Shown here: positions 24,701 through 32,400 of the stretch, piece after piece
Position numbering within the stretch: the stretch's first letter is position 1
How the letters are laid out: every line of letters starts with the position of its first letter
Origin: Chloroflexota bacterium
GTDB lineage: Bacteria > Chloroflexota > Anaerolineae > Promineifilales > Promineifilaceae
Assembly (NCBI GenBank): GCA_029559155.1
Contig: JAKQCM010000099.1
Span: 1-34,945 of the forward strand
Length of the DNA: 34,945 bases
Direction: 5' to 3'
Translations under genes and position numbers: made by a program
The notes under the pieces: model-generated
Databases searched by the model: none
Seen by the model: only the letters and a program-made list of their open reading frames with translations
Told to the model about the DNA's origin: nothing

Positions 24701-25790
24701 CATAGGCGCTGCTGTGAGCCAATCCCTGGCTAATGCCCATGTGCAATGGTTGTAAAAACGAGAATTCGGCAGGCAAATCGCGCAGTTCCAGGGCGGCGGC
24801 GGCGGCGCGCACCGGATCATTCTCATGAGCGATGGGCGCGCCGAAGGTGATGTAAAAATAACTGCCTTTATCGCCAACCGTCAGCTGGATCAGGAAACCC
24901 TCATAACGATCCAGGATAGCCTGGATACGGCGCACAAAAGCATCTAATTTCTTGCCGGCGTTGTCGTCGTCGTCATAGTCGATGCCGCTAAACTTTAAAA
25001 ATAGAACCGTTGCCGGGCGTAGGTCGGCCAAAAAATCGTCCGCGCCCTGGTGCAGTCGGTCGAAAACCGGTGGTAAGAGCCACTGCCGGGCAATGGCCGC
25101 CGGAATCGGGGGGATGGGGGGACGCTGCGTCGGCGAAACAGCAAAGGTCATGCTGCTAATAACTGCAAATCGCTGTCCATAGTCATCCCGACGCCAGGTA
25201 GACACCACCGGACTAACCGGTAAACGCTCCAGGAAATCGGCCGTGGCCACAACTTCTCCCTGAATGGCTTGTTTTTCAGCGGCGGCCATCTGATCCAGGG
25301 TAGAGCCGGCCATTGTTTCCATGACATATTTTTCCGGGTCGCCTACCAGGAAGCGGCGACCCGGACCGGCGGCCAAGGCTACTTTTAGGGCCAGGGAGAT
25401 CACATGGCCTTGCGGCGTGCGCATGGCTTCTAATTGGACCATGACTCGCTGTAATTGCAGGGCGCAGGCAAGGGCGAGGGTGGCGGGGTCTAATTCACCG
25501 CTGTCGCTTTCGTCGAACCAACAGGTGATGGCATCCCCGCTAAAGCCAATGACGTTGCCCAGATGCAGATGTACCTGGGCGATGAGGGAGGAAAATACGT
25601 GGTTGAGATGGCGGGTGAGTTCTTCTGCGCCGCGATGAGGGCCTAATTCTTGGGCGAGAACGGCCGTTAACGGCGTAAACCCAGAAATGTCGGCAAACAA
25701 AACTGCGCCATTTGTCCGATCTGGTAAATCAGACCCAGCAGCTATAGCAAAACGACGATCGATAGGGAGAAAAGTAGCGTAAGTCTCCAT
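21783..25790 (-). CDS. soluble adenylyl cyclase-like protein: two cyclase domains, STAND ATPase, TPR (1335 aa)
   Basis: Layout matches animal soluble adenylyl cyclase. First class III cyclase domain (about 28-180): GAVLFADISGFT with metal Asp34 and FSGDA with metal Asp86. Second cyclase domain (about 240-420): FLKFSGIDYDDDD, VGDKGSYFYITFG, and GVMGNEVNISARLM with the Asn/Arg pair used on the partner face. An ATPase domain then begins with MVGRDREREQL and Walker A GQAGIGKS, followed by a long helical TPR-like tail (about 800-1335). This supports a cAMP- or cGMP-forming signalling protein whose activity depends on the ATPase. Start is ATG 25790 after GAAGAGG; the frame is open to 25961, but that part runs through a GACCCC repeat and lacks similarity. 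No membrane segment. Confidence 0.88.
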   Translation of the reverse strand: METYATFLPIDRRFAIAAGSDLPDRTNGAVLFADISGFTPLTAVLAQELGPHRGAEELTRHLNHVFSSLIAQVHLHLGNVIGFSGDAITCWFDESDSGELDPATLALACALQLQRVMVQLEAMRTPQGHVISLALKVALAAGPGRRFLVGDPEKYVMETMAGSTLDQMAAAEKQAIQGEVVATADFLERLPVSPVVSTWRRDDYGQRFAVISSMTFAVSPTQRPPIPPIPAAIARQWLLPPVFDRLHQGADDFLADLRPATVLFLKFSGIDYDDDDNAGKKLDAFVRRIQAILDRYEGFLIQLTVGDKGSYFYITFGAPIAHENDPVRAAAAALELRDLPAEFSFLQPLHMGISQGLAHSSAYGSPQRRCYGVMGNEVNISARLMTTAQPGQILLTPTVAEMVRSTFSLAELPPVRLKGIREPLPVWELGERSLTVRTDGERSAMPMVGRDREREQLAEALDRLANGRSDTLIIEGQAGIGKSRLTQELLTMIDSEITLVVVGSGDAVQQSAPYHAWRPIFEQLIVQRPDNPNTNPEAVMLDRIREDLDPSLHDLLPLLKVVLRLELPETTLTAQLTGEARQDNTHRLLVGLLKSVVRQPGTAVSRPLALIIEDAHWLDSASWLLLRRVHQQIDPLLLVLVARPFSETEATPTLYADLAALPTTQRLVLDMLPVPAVEELIRQRLGVRSLPTAVTNLIHAKAEGHPFFSEEMAYALRDAGLIQIEDGECRLAANIDAFNTLDFPNTIQGVITSRIDKLLPAHQLTVKVASVIGRIFAFKLLTGIYPVDTDADHLREHLDHLEQLGITPLETPAPNLAYIFKHLVTQEVVYNLMTFAQRQQLHRRTAVWYENSQSGDLSLIFPLLAYHWQQAGDVEKAVTYYEKAGENAFRDYANQEAIRFFTKALELSGDTSAPTRRAGWQRHLGEAAYRLTLMEKSEAHYLAALELLERPLPSALLSRVLGLGQQLLRQANHYRRAGRSLRPVVSETDRHILLEAARAYEGVSEIYYNTGDFLTTFYCVMAALNLSEKAGVSPESVRGCANMCPTLGTVGLHKLADSYRQRALAMAADLDDLTTTAYIQVPFSSYSLWVGNWERAELEINQALSIYSRLGDWRRWCVVAWVWPQVAQYRSGLHRAQELWAELYEIAQSSQDTRHQVRGRGGQMFNFLAQGKREEAFACADSVGVLIEANPEMFEVEERLWYAILAVRALHEERWAQARALAHEQIAAIGRAQFKFDLLDVFAASAEVFLTLWEMGLADKKEAWKGCRVLSRYARTYPFARPRALCCQAKFAWLDGNQGKAHMLWSKGDAQAAALAMPYEQAHIREVMEKYITSA

Positions 25791-25874
25791 GCTCTGGACC
25801 TCTTCCGGTATGCACCAATGCTGAATCATATCACGATTTACAGGTTTTAGTTTTGGAAATGATAACCATCCCAA

Positions 25875-25932
25875 ACCCCAAGGGTTTGCGCCTGAGAATT
25901 TGGATGATTTGTGCAGCAAACCTTCGGGGTCT
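25875..25932. repeat. GACCCC inverted-repeat element
   Basis: ACCCCAAGGGTTTG (25875) and GCAAACCTTCGGGGTCT (25916-25932) are inverted with few mismatches around 27 bp. Same family as the elements at 6746, 9523 and 12048. Confidence 0.75.
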
Positions 25933-26023
25933 TGGCAAAGAACTGCCATGGAGATTCTCAACCAGGGAAGGCGGTGGGAATTAGGATTTAAGGAACGGCC
26001 GTTTGCCCTTTAGACAAATCCGA

Positions 26024-26051
26024 TGACAAGTGTCATAACGATTTTATGACA
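26024..26051. promoter_or_regulatory. overlapping TGACA/TGTCA palindromes, operator candidate
   Basis: TGACA-AG-TGTCA (26024-26035) overlaps TGTCATAA-CGATT-TTATGACA (26031-26051). The layout resembles inverted repeats bound by NarL/DesR-type response regulators, but no such regulator is in the window. It lies about 120 bp before the next gene and about 30 bp upstream of TATACT. Confidence 0.45.
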
Positions 26052-26168
26052 ATTCGCGCTGTCGATCACCTCTGTATGCCCTATACTGTAACTATCTGTA
26101 AGCGACAGAACCCCCATAAATCCACATCCTAAGGTTCTGCCATATCATCCCATAAACGAGGAAAGAAC

Positions 26169-26492
26169 ATGAAAGTCATCATCGATCGCGATTTGTGCGA
26201 CACCACTTTGGCGTACTGCCAGCGGTGTTCCGCAGCTTTCTTCCGTTACCCAGAAGGGTCCGACCGCTTGTGTATTCGGGAAATCATTGACGACGGCAAA
26301 GAGACACTCACCATTGTCATGAATACCGACGGCCGTGTCCTGGAACTGGAACTCACGGAAGAAGATCGACAATTAGCCAGTGTGGAAGGCTGGGAAGCCC
26401 TGGCGAATTTCGATCCGGCACTTTTCCGTAAAGGGGCCATGGAACGCTGGCATAAGCTGCGCCAATTACCAACCACACATGCGATGCTTTAA
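26169..26492 (+). CDS. 107-aa protein with four cysteines, function unknown
   Basis: Not assigned to a known family. The N-terminus MKVIIDRDLC looks like the start of small ferredoxins, and cysteines lie at 10, 17, 20 and 35 (C-x6-C-x2-C-x14-C), enough to bind a metal ion or an iron-sulphur cluster, but the spacing is not a standard 4Fe-4S motif. The C-terminal half is acidic then helical and lacks cysteines. A GAGGAAAG site precedes ATG 26169. It sits before an RsbRD-like gene and two PAS genes with conserved cysteines, so a role in redox sensing is possible. Confidence 0.75.
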   Translation: MKVIIDRDLCDTTLAYCQRCSAAFFRYPEGSDRLCIREIIDDGKETLTIVMNTDGRVLELELTEEDRQLASVEGWEALANFDPALFRKGAMERWHKLRQLPTTHAML

Positions 26493-26524
26493 GACGCGCA
26501 GTCTGGCCGGTCGTTAGGCACTCC

Positions 26525-26551
26525 GGGCAGCCAATTTTAGGTTAGCTGCCC
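26525..26551. other. stem-loop in the gap between two small genes
   Basis: GGGCAGC (26525-26531) and GCTGCCC (26545-26551) form a perfect 7-bp stem with a 13-base loop and no T-tract. Could be a processing or attenuation hairpin. Confidence 0.4.
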
Positions 26552-26644
26552 ACTCGCGAGTTGACAATCAAATAGACACCATGCAAGCAACCGCTTACAG
26601 CGGCGACTTATAGCCCTTTGTGTGTCTGTAAAAGAGAATTGATA

Positions 26645-27106
26645 ATGGCTACCAATCTACTGGAGTTATTAAACGAACAAGAAACCCTCATTCTTGATGA
26701 CGCGGTTGAGGCTCTGGCGCGGTCGCAGCTCAGGCATTACGCGGTCGCCGGCGCCGCCTGGAACCGCCAACGACTGCAAAACCTGTTTGATTTCACCCGC
26801 GATTGTGTGCGCAAACGAACGCTCATGCCGCTGGTGGAGCATATGGAATTGATCGCCCAGGAGCGATTTGAGGCCGGGTTTGATATACATGAAGTGCAAA
26901 CGGCCGTTAACGTCCTGGAAGAAAGCATCTGGCAGCAGATTAACTACAACCTGCCGCCAACCGAATATGCCGAAGCATTTGGACTGATCAGCACCGTTTT
27001 GGGCGCGGGCAAAGATGCCCTGGCGCAATCTTATGTCACGTTAGCCAGCCACACCAAAGCGCCTTCCCTTAATCTAAATGCCCTGTTCCAGGGCACAGCA
27101 GGCTAA
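26645..27106 (+). CDS. RsbRD N-terminal-like helical protein (153 aa)
   Basis: An all-helical protein resembling the RsbRD-type N-terminal sensory domain of RsbR proteins (stressosome partners): a LLELLNEQETLILDDAVEAL start, a central KRTLMPLVEHMELIAQERFEAGFDIHEVQTAVNVLEESIW region typical of that domain, and helices to the end. No STAS domain follows, so it would be a stand-alone sensor or scaffold. The start is ATG 26645 after AAAAGAGA. A rho-independent terminator follows directly. Family call is moderately secure; ligand and partner are unknown. Confidence 0.65.
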   Translation: MATNLLELLNEQETLILDDAVEALARSQLRHYAVAGAAWNRQRLQNLFDFTRDCVRKRTLMPLVEHMELIAQERFEAGFDIHEVQTAVNVLEESIWQQINYNLPPTEYAEAFGLISTVLGAGKDALAQSYVTLASHTKAPSLNLNALFQGTAG

Positions 27107-27421
27107 CAACACCCTCGTCCTCACCCCAAAAGGCGGCCAGGAAAATCTGACCGCCTTTTTTATTATGTGAAATCGTGATCTTTGCCCCCCATTGCTTATG
27201 ACAAACGTCAGACGACAACACCCAAAAATCATTGTAACCTGACAGTGTGCTAAAGGGTCAACCCATCATCGATAGCAACATCCAACCATAGACGATCCAA
27301 ATTTGAGCAGTGATGGTATCTTTTTCGGCAATTGTTCATTCGTTTTTAGCCGTAAGATAAACCTTAATCTACCCTCATTACAGTATGCCCATAGGGGTTT
27401 GTTCGTTACATAGGGGCTGCC
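27107..27421. other. 315-bp intergenic region
   Basis: Begins with the terminator at 27128. It then holds ATGACAAACGTCA at 27199, similar to the palindrome at 26023, and an AT-rich stretch before the PAS-BTAD gene. No gene is visible and no clear -35/-10 pair was found. Confidence 0.6.
27128..27161 (+). terminator. rho-independent terminator
   Basis: AAAAGGCGG and CCGCCTTTT form a 9-bp stem around 14 bases, followed by a T-run. It ends the RsbRD-like transcript. Confidence 0.9.
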
Positions 27422-28573
27422 ATGCAAAAATATCTTCACCTGTTTGCCAATACCGGGGACATCGCGCTTGCCGTTGATGAAAATCAGCGGATTGTGTATT
27501 GGAATGCAGCTGCGGAAAAAATTTTAGGATACACCGCCGAAGAGGCAATTGGCCAGCATTGCTGGGAGTTGCTAAACGGTCATACACCCGAAGGCCGCCC
27601 CTTTTGCTCACCCAACTGCGCCATCATCCAAAGAATATATGCCGGTAAACCCATTCAACATTTCAACCTCATTGTAAAAAACCGCCAACGACACAACATC
27701 TCCATCAACATCAGCACCATTCCCCTGCCGGAACAAAAAAACAAACCGGATCAAGCTATCCTGGTACAGCTTTCTCGCTTACTAGAAACCCACCCCCTCA
27801 GCGACAACATGCTGCGTATTCACCTTCTTGGCCCGATTGTTGTGTGGCGGCCTGATGGGACGCAGGTTGAAGGGCCGCTCTGGCGGCGGTTAAAAGTGCG
27901 TACCCTGATGGCGTTTCTGGCGCTGCAGCATAATCACGCCACGACGCGAGACCAATTGGCAGAGCTGCTCTGGCCTGACCTGCCTTATGAAGCCGCCCTG
28001 CGCAACCTGAATACCACAATCTACAACCTGCGCCGCAGTCTGGAACCCGATCTTAAAAACGGGGCCGACTCCCGGTTCGTCGTTTACGAAGGCGGCTACT
28101 ATCAGTTGGCCGGTGCAGACCACCACTGGTTGGATACGACGAATTTTGAATCACAAATTCGCCGTGCCCGCTTTGCCCATGATCCCAAACAAGCCATTCT
28201 CCATTACCAAAAAGCTTTAAATTTGTACCGGGGTGATTTTTTGGCCGATTTATCCCAAACCAGCATCTGGACCAACGGCGACCACCAGCGTTATCGAGAA
28301 CTTTATCTCGCCGCGATGGATGAATTGGGCGCTTTGTACGAAAAACAGAACGAAGAGGCGAAGGCCAAAGAATTGTACTTGCACGCCCTGGCAATTGATC
28401 CCTGCCGTGAAAAAACCTGCCAGACGCTGATGCGGATGGCTATCCGGCAAGGCGACCGGCCTACGGCCGTTGCCCAATGCCAACGTCTAACGCAGGCTTT
28501 ACAAGAAGAACTAAACGTAGCGCCCAGCTATGAAACCCAAAATCTGTGCAAACAATTGAAGTGCACCGGCTAA
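27422..28573 (+). CDS. PAS-BTAD transcriptional regulator with cysteine-bearing PAS domain (383 aa)
   Basis: An N-terminal PAS domain (about residues 1-110; DENQRIVYWNAAAEKILGY) carries Cys47 (in QHCWELL) and Cys62/Cys66 (in GRPFCSPNC), which suggests a redox or metal signal. An OmpR-type winged helix follows (about 135-225; LWRRLKVRTLMAFLALQ, RDQLAELLWPD, LRNLNTTIYNLRRSL), then a bacterial transcriptional activator domain with helical repeats (about 240-380), as in SARP-type activators. It should bind DNA directly. The start is ATG 27422 after AGGGGC. The next gene is a PAS-only protein with the same cysteines at identical positions. Targets are unknown, but the boxed promoters downstream are candidates. 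Confidence 0.88.
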   Translation: MQKYLHLFANTGDIALAVDENQRIVYWNAAAEKILGYTAEEAIGQHCWELLNGHTPEGRPFCSPNCAIIQRIYAGKPIQHFNLIVKNRQRHNISINISTIPLPEQKNKPDQAILVQLSRLLETHPLSDNMLRIHLLGPIVVWRPDGTQVEGPLWRRLKVRTLMAFLALQHNHATTRDQLAELLWPDLPYEAALRNLNTTIYNLRRSLEPDLKNGADSRFVVYEGGYYQLAGADHHWLDTTNFESQIRRARFAHDPKQAILHYQKALNLYRGDFLADLSQTSIWTNGDHQRYRELYLAAMDELGALYEKQNEEAKAKELYLHALAIDPCREKTCQTLMRMAIRQGDRPTAVAQCQRLTQALQEELNVAPSYETQNLCKQLKCTG

Positions 28574-28635
28574 CCTGCGCCAATTTCTCCCGCTAAAATC
28601 CTCCAATTTTATCCAACCGAATCGTCCAGACTGTG

Positions 28636-28667
28636 CCGTTGAGGGCTGGTTAAGGCTGGCCGACTAG
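28636..28667 (+). promoter_or_regulatory. diverged copy of the shared promoter-like box
   Basis: GCCGTTGAGGGCTGGTTAAG at 28636 matches the 5' half of the boxes at 29251 and 34361 with two substitutions; the second half (TAGTACGCTGGTACCA) is replaced by GACTAGGCTTTAGG. It lies about 110 bp upstream of the stand-alone PAS gene. Confidence 0.45.
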
Positions 28668-28769
28668 GCTTTAGGTGGGCGTATTTACCAACCATTTGCT
28701 GCCCACCATTCACCATCAAAGCCACTGAGGGAAAAGCTCTCTGCGAACAGCGCCACTGGAGTTCTGAAC

Positions 28770-29159
28770 ATGGACGAGCTGCTAAATATATTTTGCAATG
28801 TTGCGGATGCAAGTTTTGCCATCGACGGCAAACAGCGCATTATGTTCTGGAATCCAGCCGCGGAAAGATTGTTGGGTATTGAGGTAAAAGATGCAATTGG
28901 CCAACCCTGTTGGCAAATATTAAAAGGTAAAACGCCGGATGGACGGCCGTTTTGCCAGCACGACTGCCCCGTTATTCATGCGCTAAAGCAGAACCGGTCG
29001 GTGGAAGCTTTTGATCTGCTCGTTTCTGGCCCGGCGCAAGAAACCATCCTCACCAATATCAGCACCCTCTTCATCTCCCCTGATCTGCACTGCCGCGCGG
29101 CTATCGTTCATTTGCAGCGGCGTCCTGAAGACCTTTTTCAATGGCCTGATCCAGGCTAA
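28770..29159 (+). CDS. stand-alone PAS protein with three conserved cysteines (129 aa)
   Basis: A single PAS domain with KQRIMFWNPAAERLLGI and the GQPCWQILKGKTPDGRPFC segment. Cys47, Cys62 and Cys66 fall at exactly the same positions as in the PAS-BTAD protein, and nearly every residue around them is shared, so this is a duplicated sensor module without an output domain. It may bind a cofactor, act as an adaptor, or dimerise with the PAS-BTAD protein. The start ATG 28770 follows CTGGAG. It is preceded by a diverged copy of the shared promoter box and followed by the full-strength box. Confidence 0.85.
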   Translation: MDELLNIFCNVADASFAIDGKQRIMFWNPAAERLLGIEVKDAIGQPCWQILKGKTPDGRPFCQHDCPVIHALKQNRSVEAFDLLVSGPAQETILTNISTLFISPDLHCRAAIVHLQRRPEDLFQWPDPG

Positions 29160-29250
29160 TTCTCCATAATCTGCGCCTTTTCTCCCGACTACTTTTGGTC
29201 CATTGCTTCCCTTTGCTTTTAATTTAACTGCCTGGTTGGCGGCGGGGAGT

Positions 29251-29298
29251 AACGGCCGTTGAGGATTGGTTAAGCGCGCCATAGTACGCTGGTACCAG
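29251..29298 (+). promoter_or_regulatory. shared promoter-like box, copy A
   Basis: AACGGCCGTTGAGGATTGGT, then TAAG, six variable bases and ATAGTACGCTGGTACCA. It can be read as TTGAGG (29259) / 17-bp spacer / TAGTAC (29282), a sigma-70-like layout, followed by the palindrome CTGGTACCAG at 29289. It lies about 110 bp before the ATG of the large secreted protein. A near-identical copy lies before the multihaem cytochrome gene. Confidence 0.7.
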
Positions 29299-29406
29299 TT
29301 CAAAGCCCTGGTCGGGGTTTTCTAACTTGTTAGCCGGGTTTTGAAGCCACTTTTATCCGCACCATTCAATTACATGGTCTCCCAACGACCTGGAGGGTTA
29401 GGAAAA

Positions 29407-32400
29407 ATGAGTAAAAAACATTGGTTAATTTTTGTCATTCTGGCAATCGGCCTGATCACAATCAACGTGCTGGCTGAAGATGGAATAGTATTCCGGCGTA
29501 ATATCTCCAAGACACCGGAAGCCGAAACTGAAAAAGCCAACATCTATATGATGGACTTTTACGTACCGGCGCAATCATCTACTGGCCTCATCACTCTGGT
29601 AGACAATTACATCTTAGACGATGACCTGGGAACCGTAGCCTACGACCCCCGTGAGTTCGCCAAACCGCTGGTCTCCGTCTACATCGACAAGATCGGCGAT
29701 CTCGTTACCACAAGTGAAATTCCCCTCAAGGGCGGAATCGCCTTAGGCGAGTATGACGCCTTTGTCGGTCTCTCGTTGGACGACGGCACTACCTGGAAAA
29801 ACACCAACCTTTCCCGCTCTTCCGACCTGTCGTCCTTCACGCTGGCTAACGGGCATGAATACCTCGGCGGCGTTCATGCGCTGGTTCACCAGGTAGCTGG
29901 CGACCGAATCTTTGTCGCCTGGGCCAGCAAATACTGCGGCGGCGGAACCCCGCTTTACTCCCTGGATCTGGTTGAGGATGCAGAATATTTCACTGACCTG
30001 GAAGAGACCTATGGCAAGGATGCCGTCTATCTATACGATCTGTTTGGCGTGGCCGGGAACCAGGGTTCAGTAAACTACACCGAACAGGGGTACCCTGAAG
30101 TTGGCGAGATCCCCTTCAGCTGCATCTGGACGGCGCGCGGCAAGCTGCTGAGTGGCGATGATCCAGCTACTGCCGATGAAACCGAAGCGTCTTATGTCAT
30201 TTGGACCAAACCGGAACGGCTGACCTCTGGCAAACGGGACGCCAACCTGCCGGCCGTAGATTGCGCGACGGGCGCGGGCTGCATGATGACCTGGCAAGAA
30301 GACCCCGAAGGGTTACGGCCCGGTCAGGGCCTTGGCCCAGGCGAAGGGTGGTCTGGCGCTGTCGCCAATGCTCAAACGGATATCTGGTATTCCTATATCA
30401 GCTACGCCGACTTCGACAAAGTGTTCGCTGCGGAAGACACCATTGGGGCAATCACCATGGACGAATACGCTGACCTGGACGATGCCACCATGCCCAAAGC
30501 ATACGTGCCAATGGCCATGCCGACACGGTTAACAGACAATGCCAAGTGCAAAGGTGTCAGCACAACACTAAATCCCAGCGATCCATACTGCTACATCGAC
30601 TTCGACACAATTGATGACATTGACCTCACCAATGTAGCTGACCTGCTTGCTTTGGAAGGGCCTGAAGCGGACGCCGACTACTGCGCTAGCACCATCGATT
30701 GGACAACGCCCGGCGGCTCTACACAGCCGGTCTGCGTCACAGATGACGGCCGTGTGCTAAACGGCCGTGTCGCCGCCACCCGCGTCCGCCTCAACCTGAA
30801 ACCTTACACACCGTTAAACCCAGTTACAAACGACAATGGTACTCCAGATGATACATCCGATGATTGGGTTGAAAAGAGCGCCTGGGTAGTTATGGCTGCA
30901 GAAGAGTCCAAAGCTCTGGGCGATGTCTTGATCGATCCATTAGGTAACCCGGCAGAAGATCCCATCGATATCGGCAAGGATGTCTGGTACTACTCGTTTG
31001 ATATGTTTGACCACGTTCTGGTCGACCAGGGTGGCATGCTCAACCAACCGGCCGTGTGCAGCCCGTGGACGGTAGGCGCTGACTATGATTGCGAGGATTA
31101 TGAGTTCTTCCCGGTACAAATCGATCCGCTCAATGGCGGCGACTACTACCTGACCGAAATCTCCCGGCGCTTCGCCCTCACCACCAACTCGGTAAGCGCT
31201 GCGGTGAACTCAGAAAGCGGCCTCGCAGCGATGCTGATCTACAAACAAGGCATCATCAACCAGGGCGGTCCGGCCGACATTATGCTGCGCCGCGTGATCA
31301 TTCCCGATGGCTTTGACCCAGCCGTGGACAATCCCTACGCCTACGAAAACATGGAATGCACCGAGTGGGCCTACACCGATGGCTTGAACCCGAATTACCT
31401 CAAGGGCCTCTGCCTCTCGCCGGCCATCAACCTCACCGGCAACACCATCGTAGAATGCACGGACGCGACCGGCAACGATGCTTGCGCCGCCACCTTCCCC
31501 GTAGCCGACGATGGCAGTATTCCAGAAGAGATCAGCTCCTTCCCCAAGGTTCAAGAATGGCGGCAATGCGACGGAGTCGCACCTATTGATGGCTGTGAAA
31601 GCGACAATGACCTGGACGACCAGTCCTGGGAAAACCCCTTCGATGTGGCCAAAGGGCATCGCGGTTTCCTGGATGGCGATATCGTTATGATGATGTACGC
31701 CTGGGCGCCCAACTGGAAGGCTAACACCGTCGGCAACGACCACTACAACCTCTACGTGCGTCGCTCATTCGACGGCGGCCTGACCTGGACGACCACGCCA
31801 GCCGGTCTAGGCGGCGTGGGGATCACAACCACTGAGAACTACTGCATCAACACTGCGTCCGATGATTGTATAGGCACCGAGTTTACCTACGCAGCCGGCG
31901 CTTTCGAGCAAGGGCGCAATGTTTCGCAGCTGATCGGCAACAAAATCACCATTCTCGATCCGCGCTACTCCCCAACCGGCGGGATGAAGCTCTACCCGAC
32001 TATCAGCACCGCCTGGTTAACCGCCAATAAGATCACCTTCGAGGGGCTACCCTACGAAGATGACGCAACGCGCGCGCAGGATAAATTCTTCGTGGTCTAC
32101 GAAACCGGCGACAACACCACAGTAGCCGAAGGCGAGGCCGTGCCACTCGACCTGTACTACAGCAGGGCGACCGTGTATGGCGATGTCTGGGAGGTCATGG
32201 ATTACGCGACCGACACGGACGACCTATTGCTAGATCGCTGGCCGTGGCTGGAAAACAAAACCGATGACTTGTCTGGCGAAGCTGGCATGGTTGCCAACCC
32301 CGGCGGCACGTTTATGTACGCCGTCTGGAATCAGTGGAAAGAAGATATTTTGCCCGACGGTCACGAACTGATCTACGACAGCGACATTATCTTCCGCCGG

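Larger units (their letters stand above)
25791..26168. other. 378-bp divergent intergenic region
   Basis: Separates the cyclase gene (-) from the four-cysteine protein (+). It holds a GACCCC element, an ACGGCCGT octamer near 25995, overlapping TGACA/TGTCA palindromes and a TATACT -10-like sequence at 26082. No gene is visible. Confidence 0.7.

Noticed and set aside
25791-25961. Longer N-terminus of the cyclase protein
   Set aside because: The extra 57 codons run through a GACCCC repeat and lack a ribosome binding site, whereas ATG 25790 has one and fits the domain start.
29341-29406. TTG start at 29341 for the large secreted protein
   Set aside because: It would place 22 residues before a well-formed signal peptide; ATG 29407 follows AGGA.
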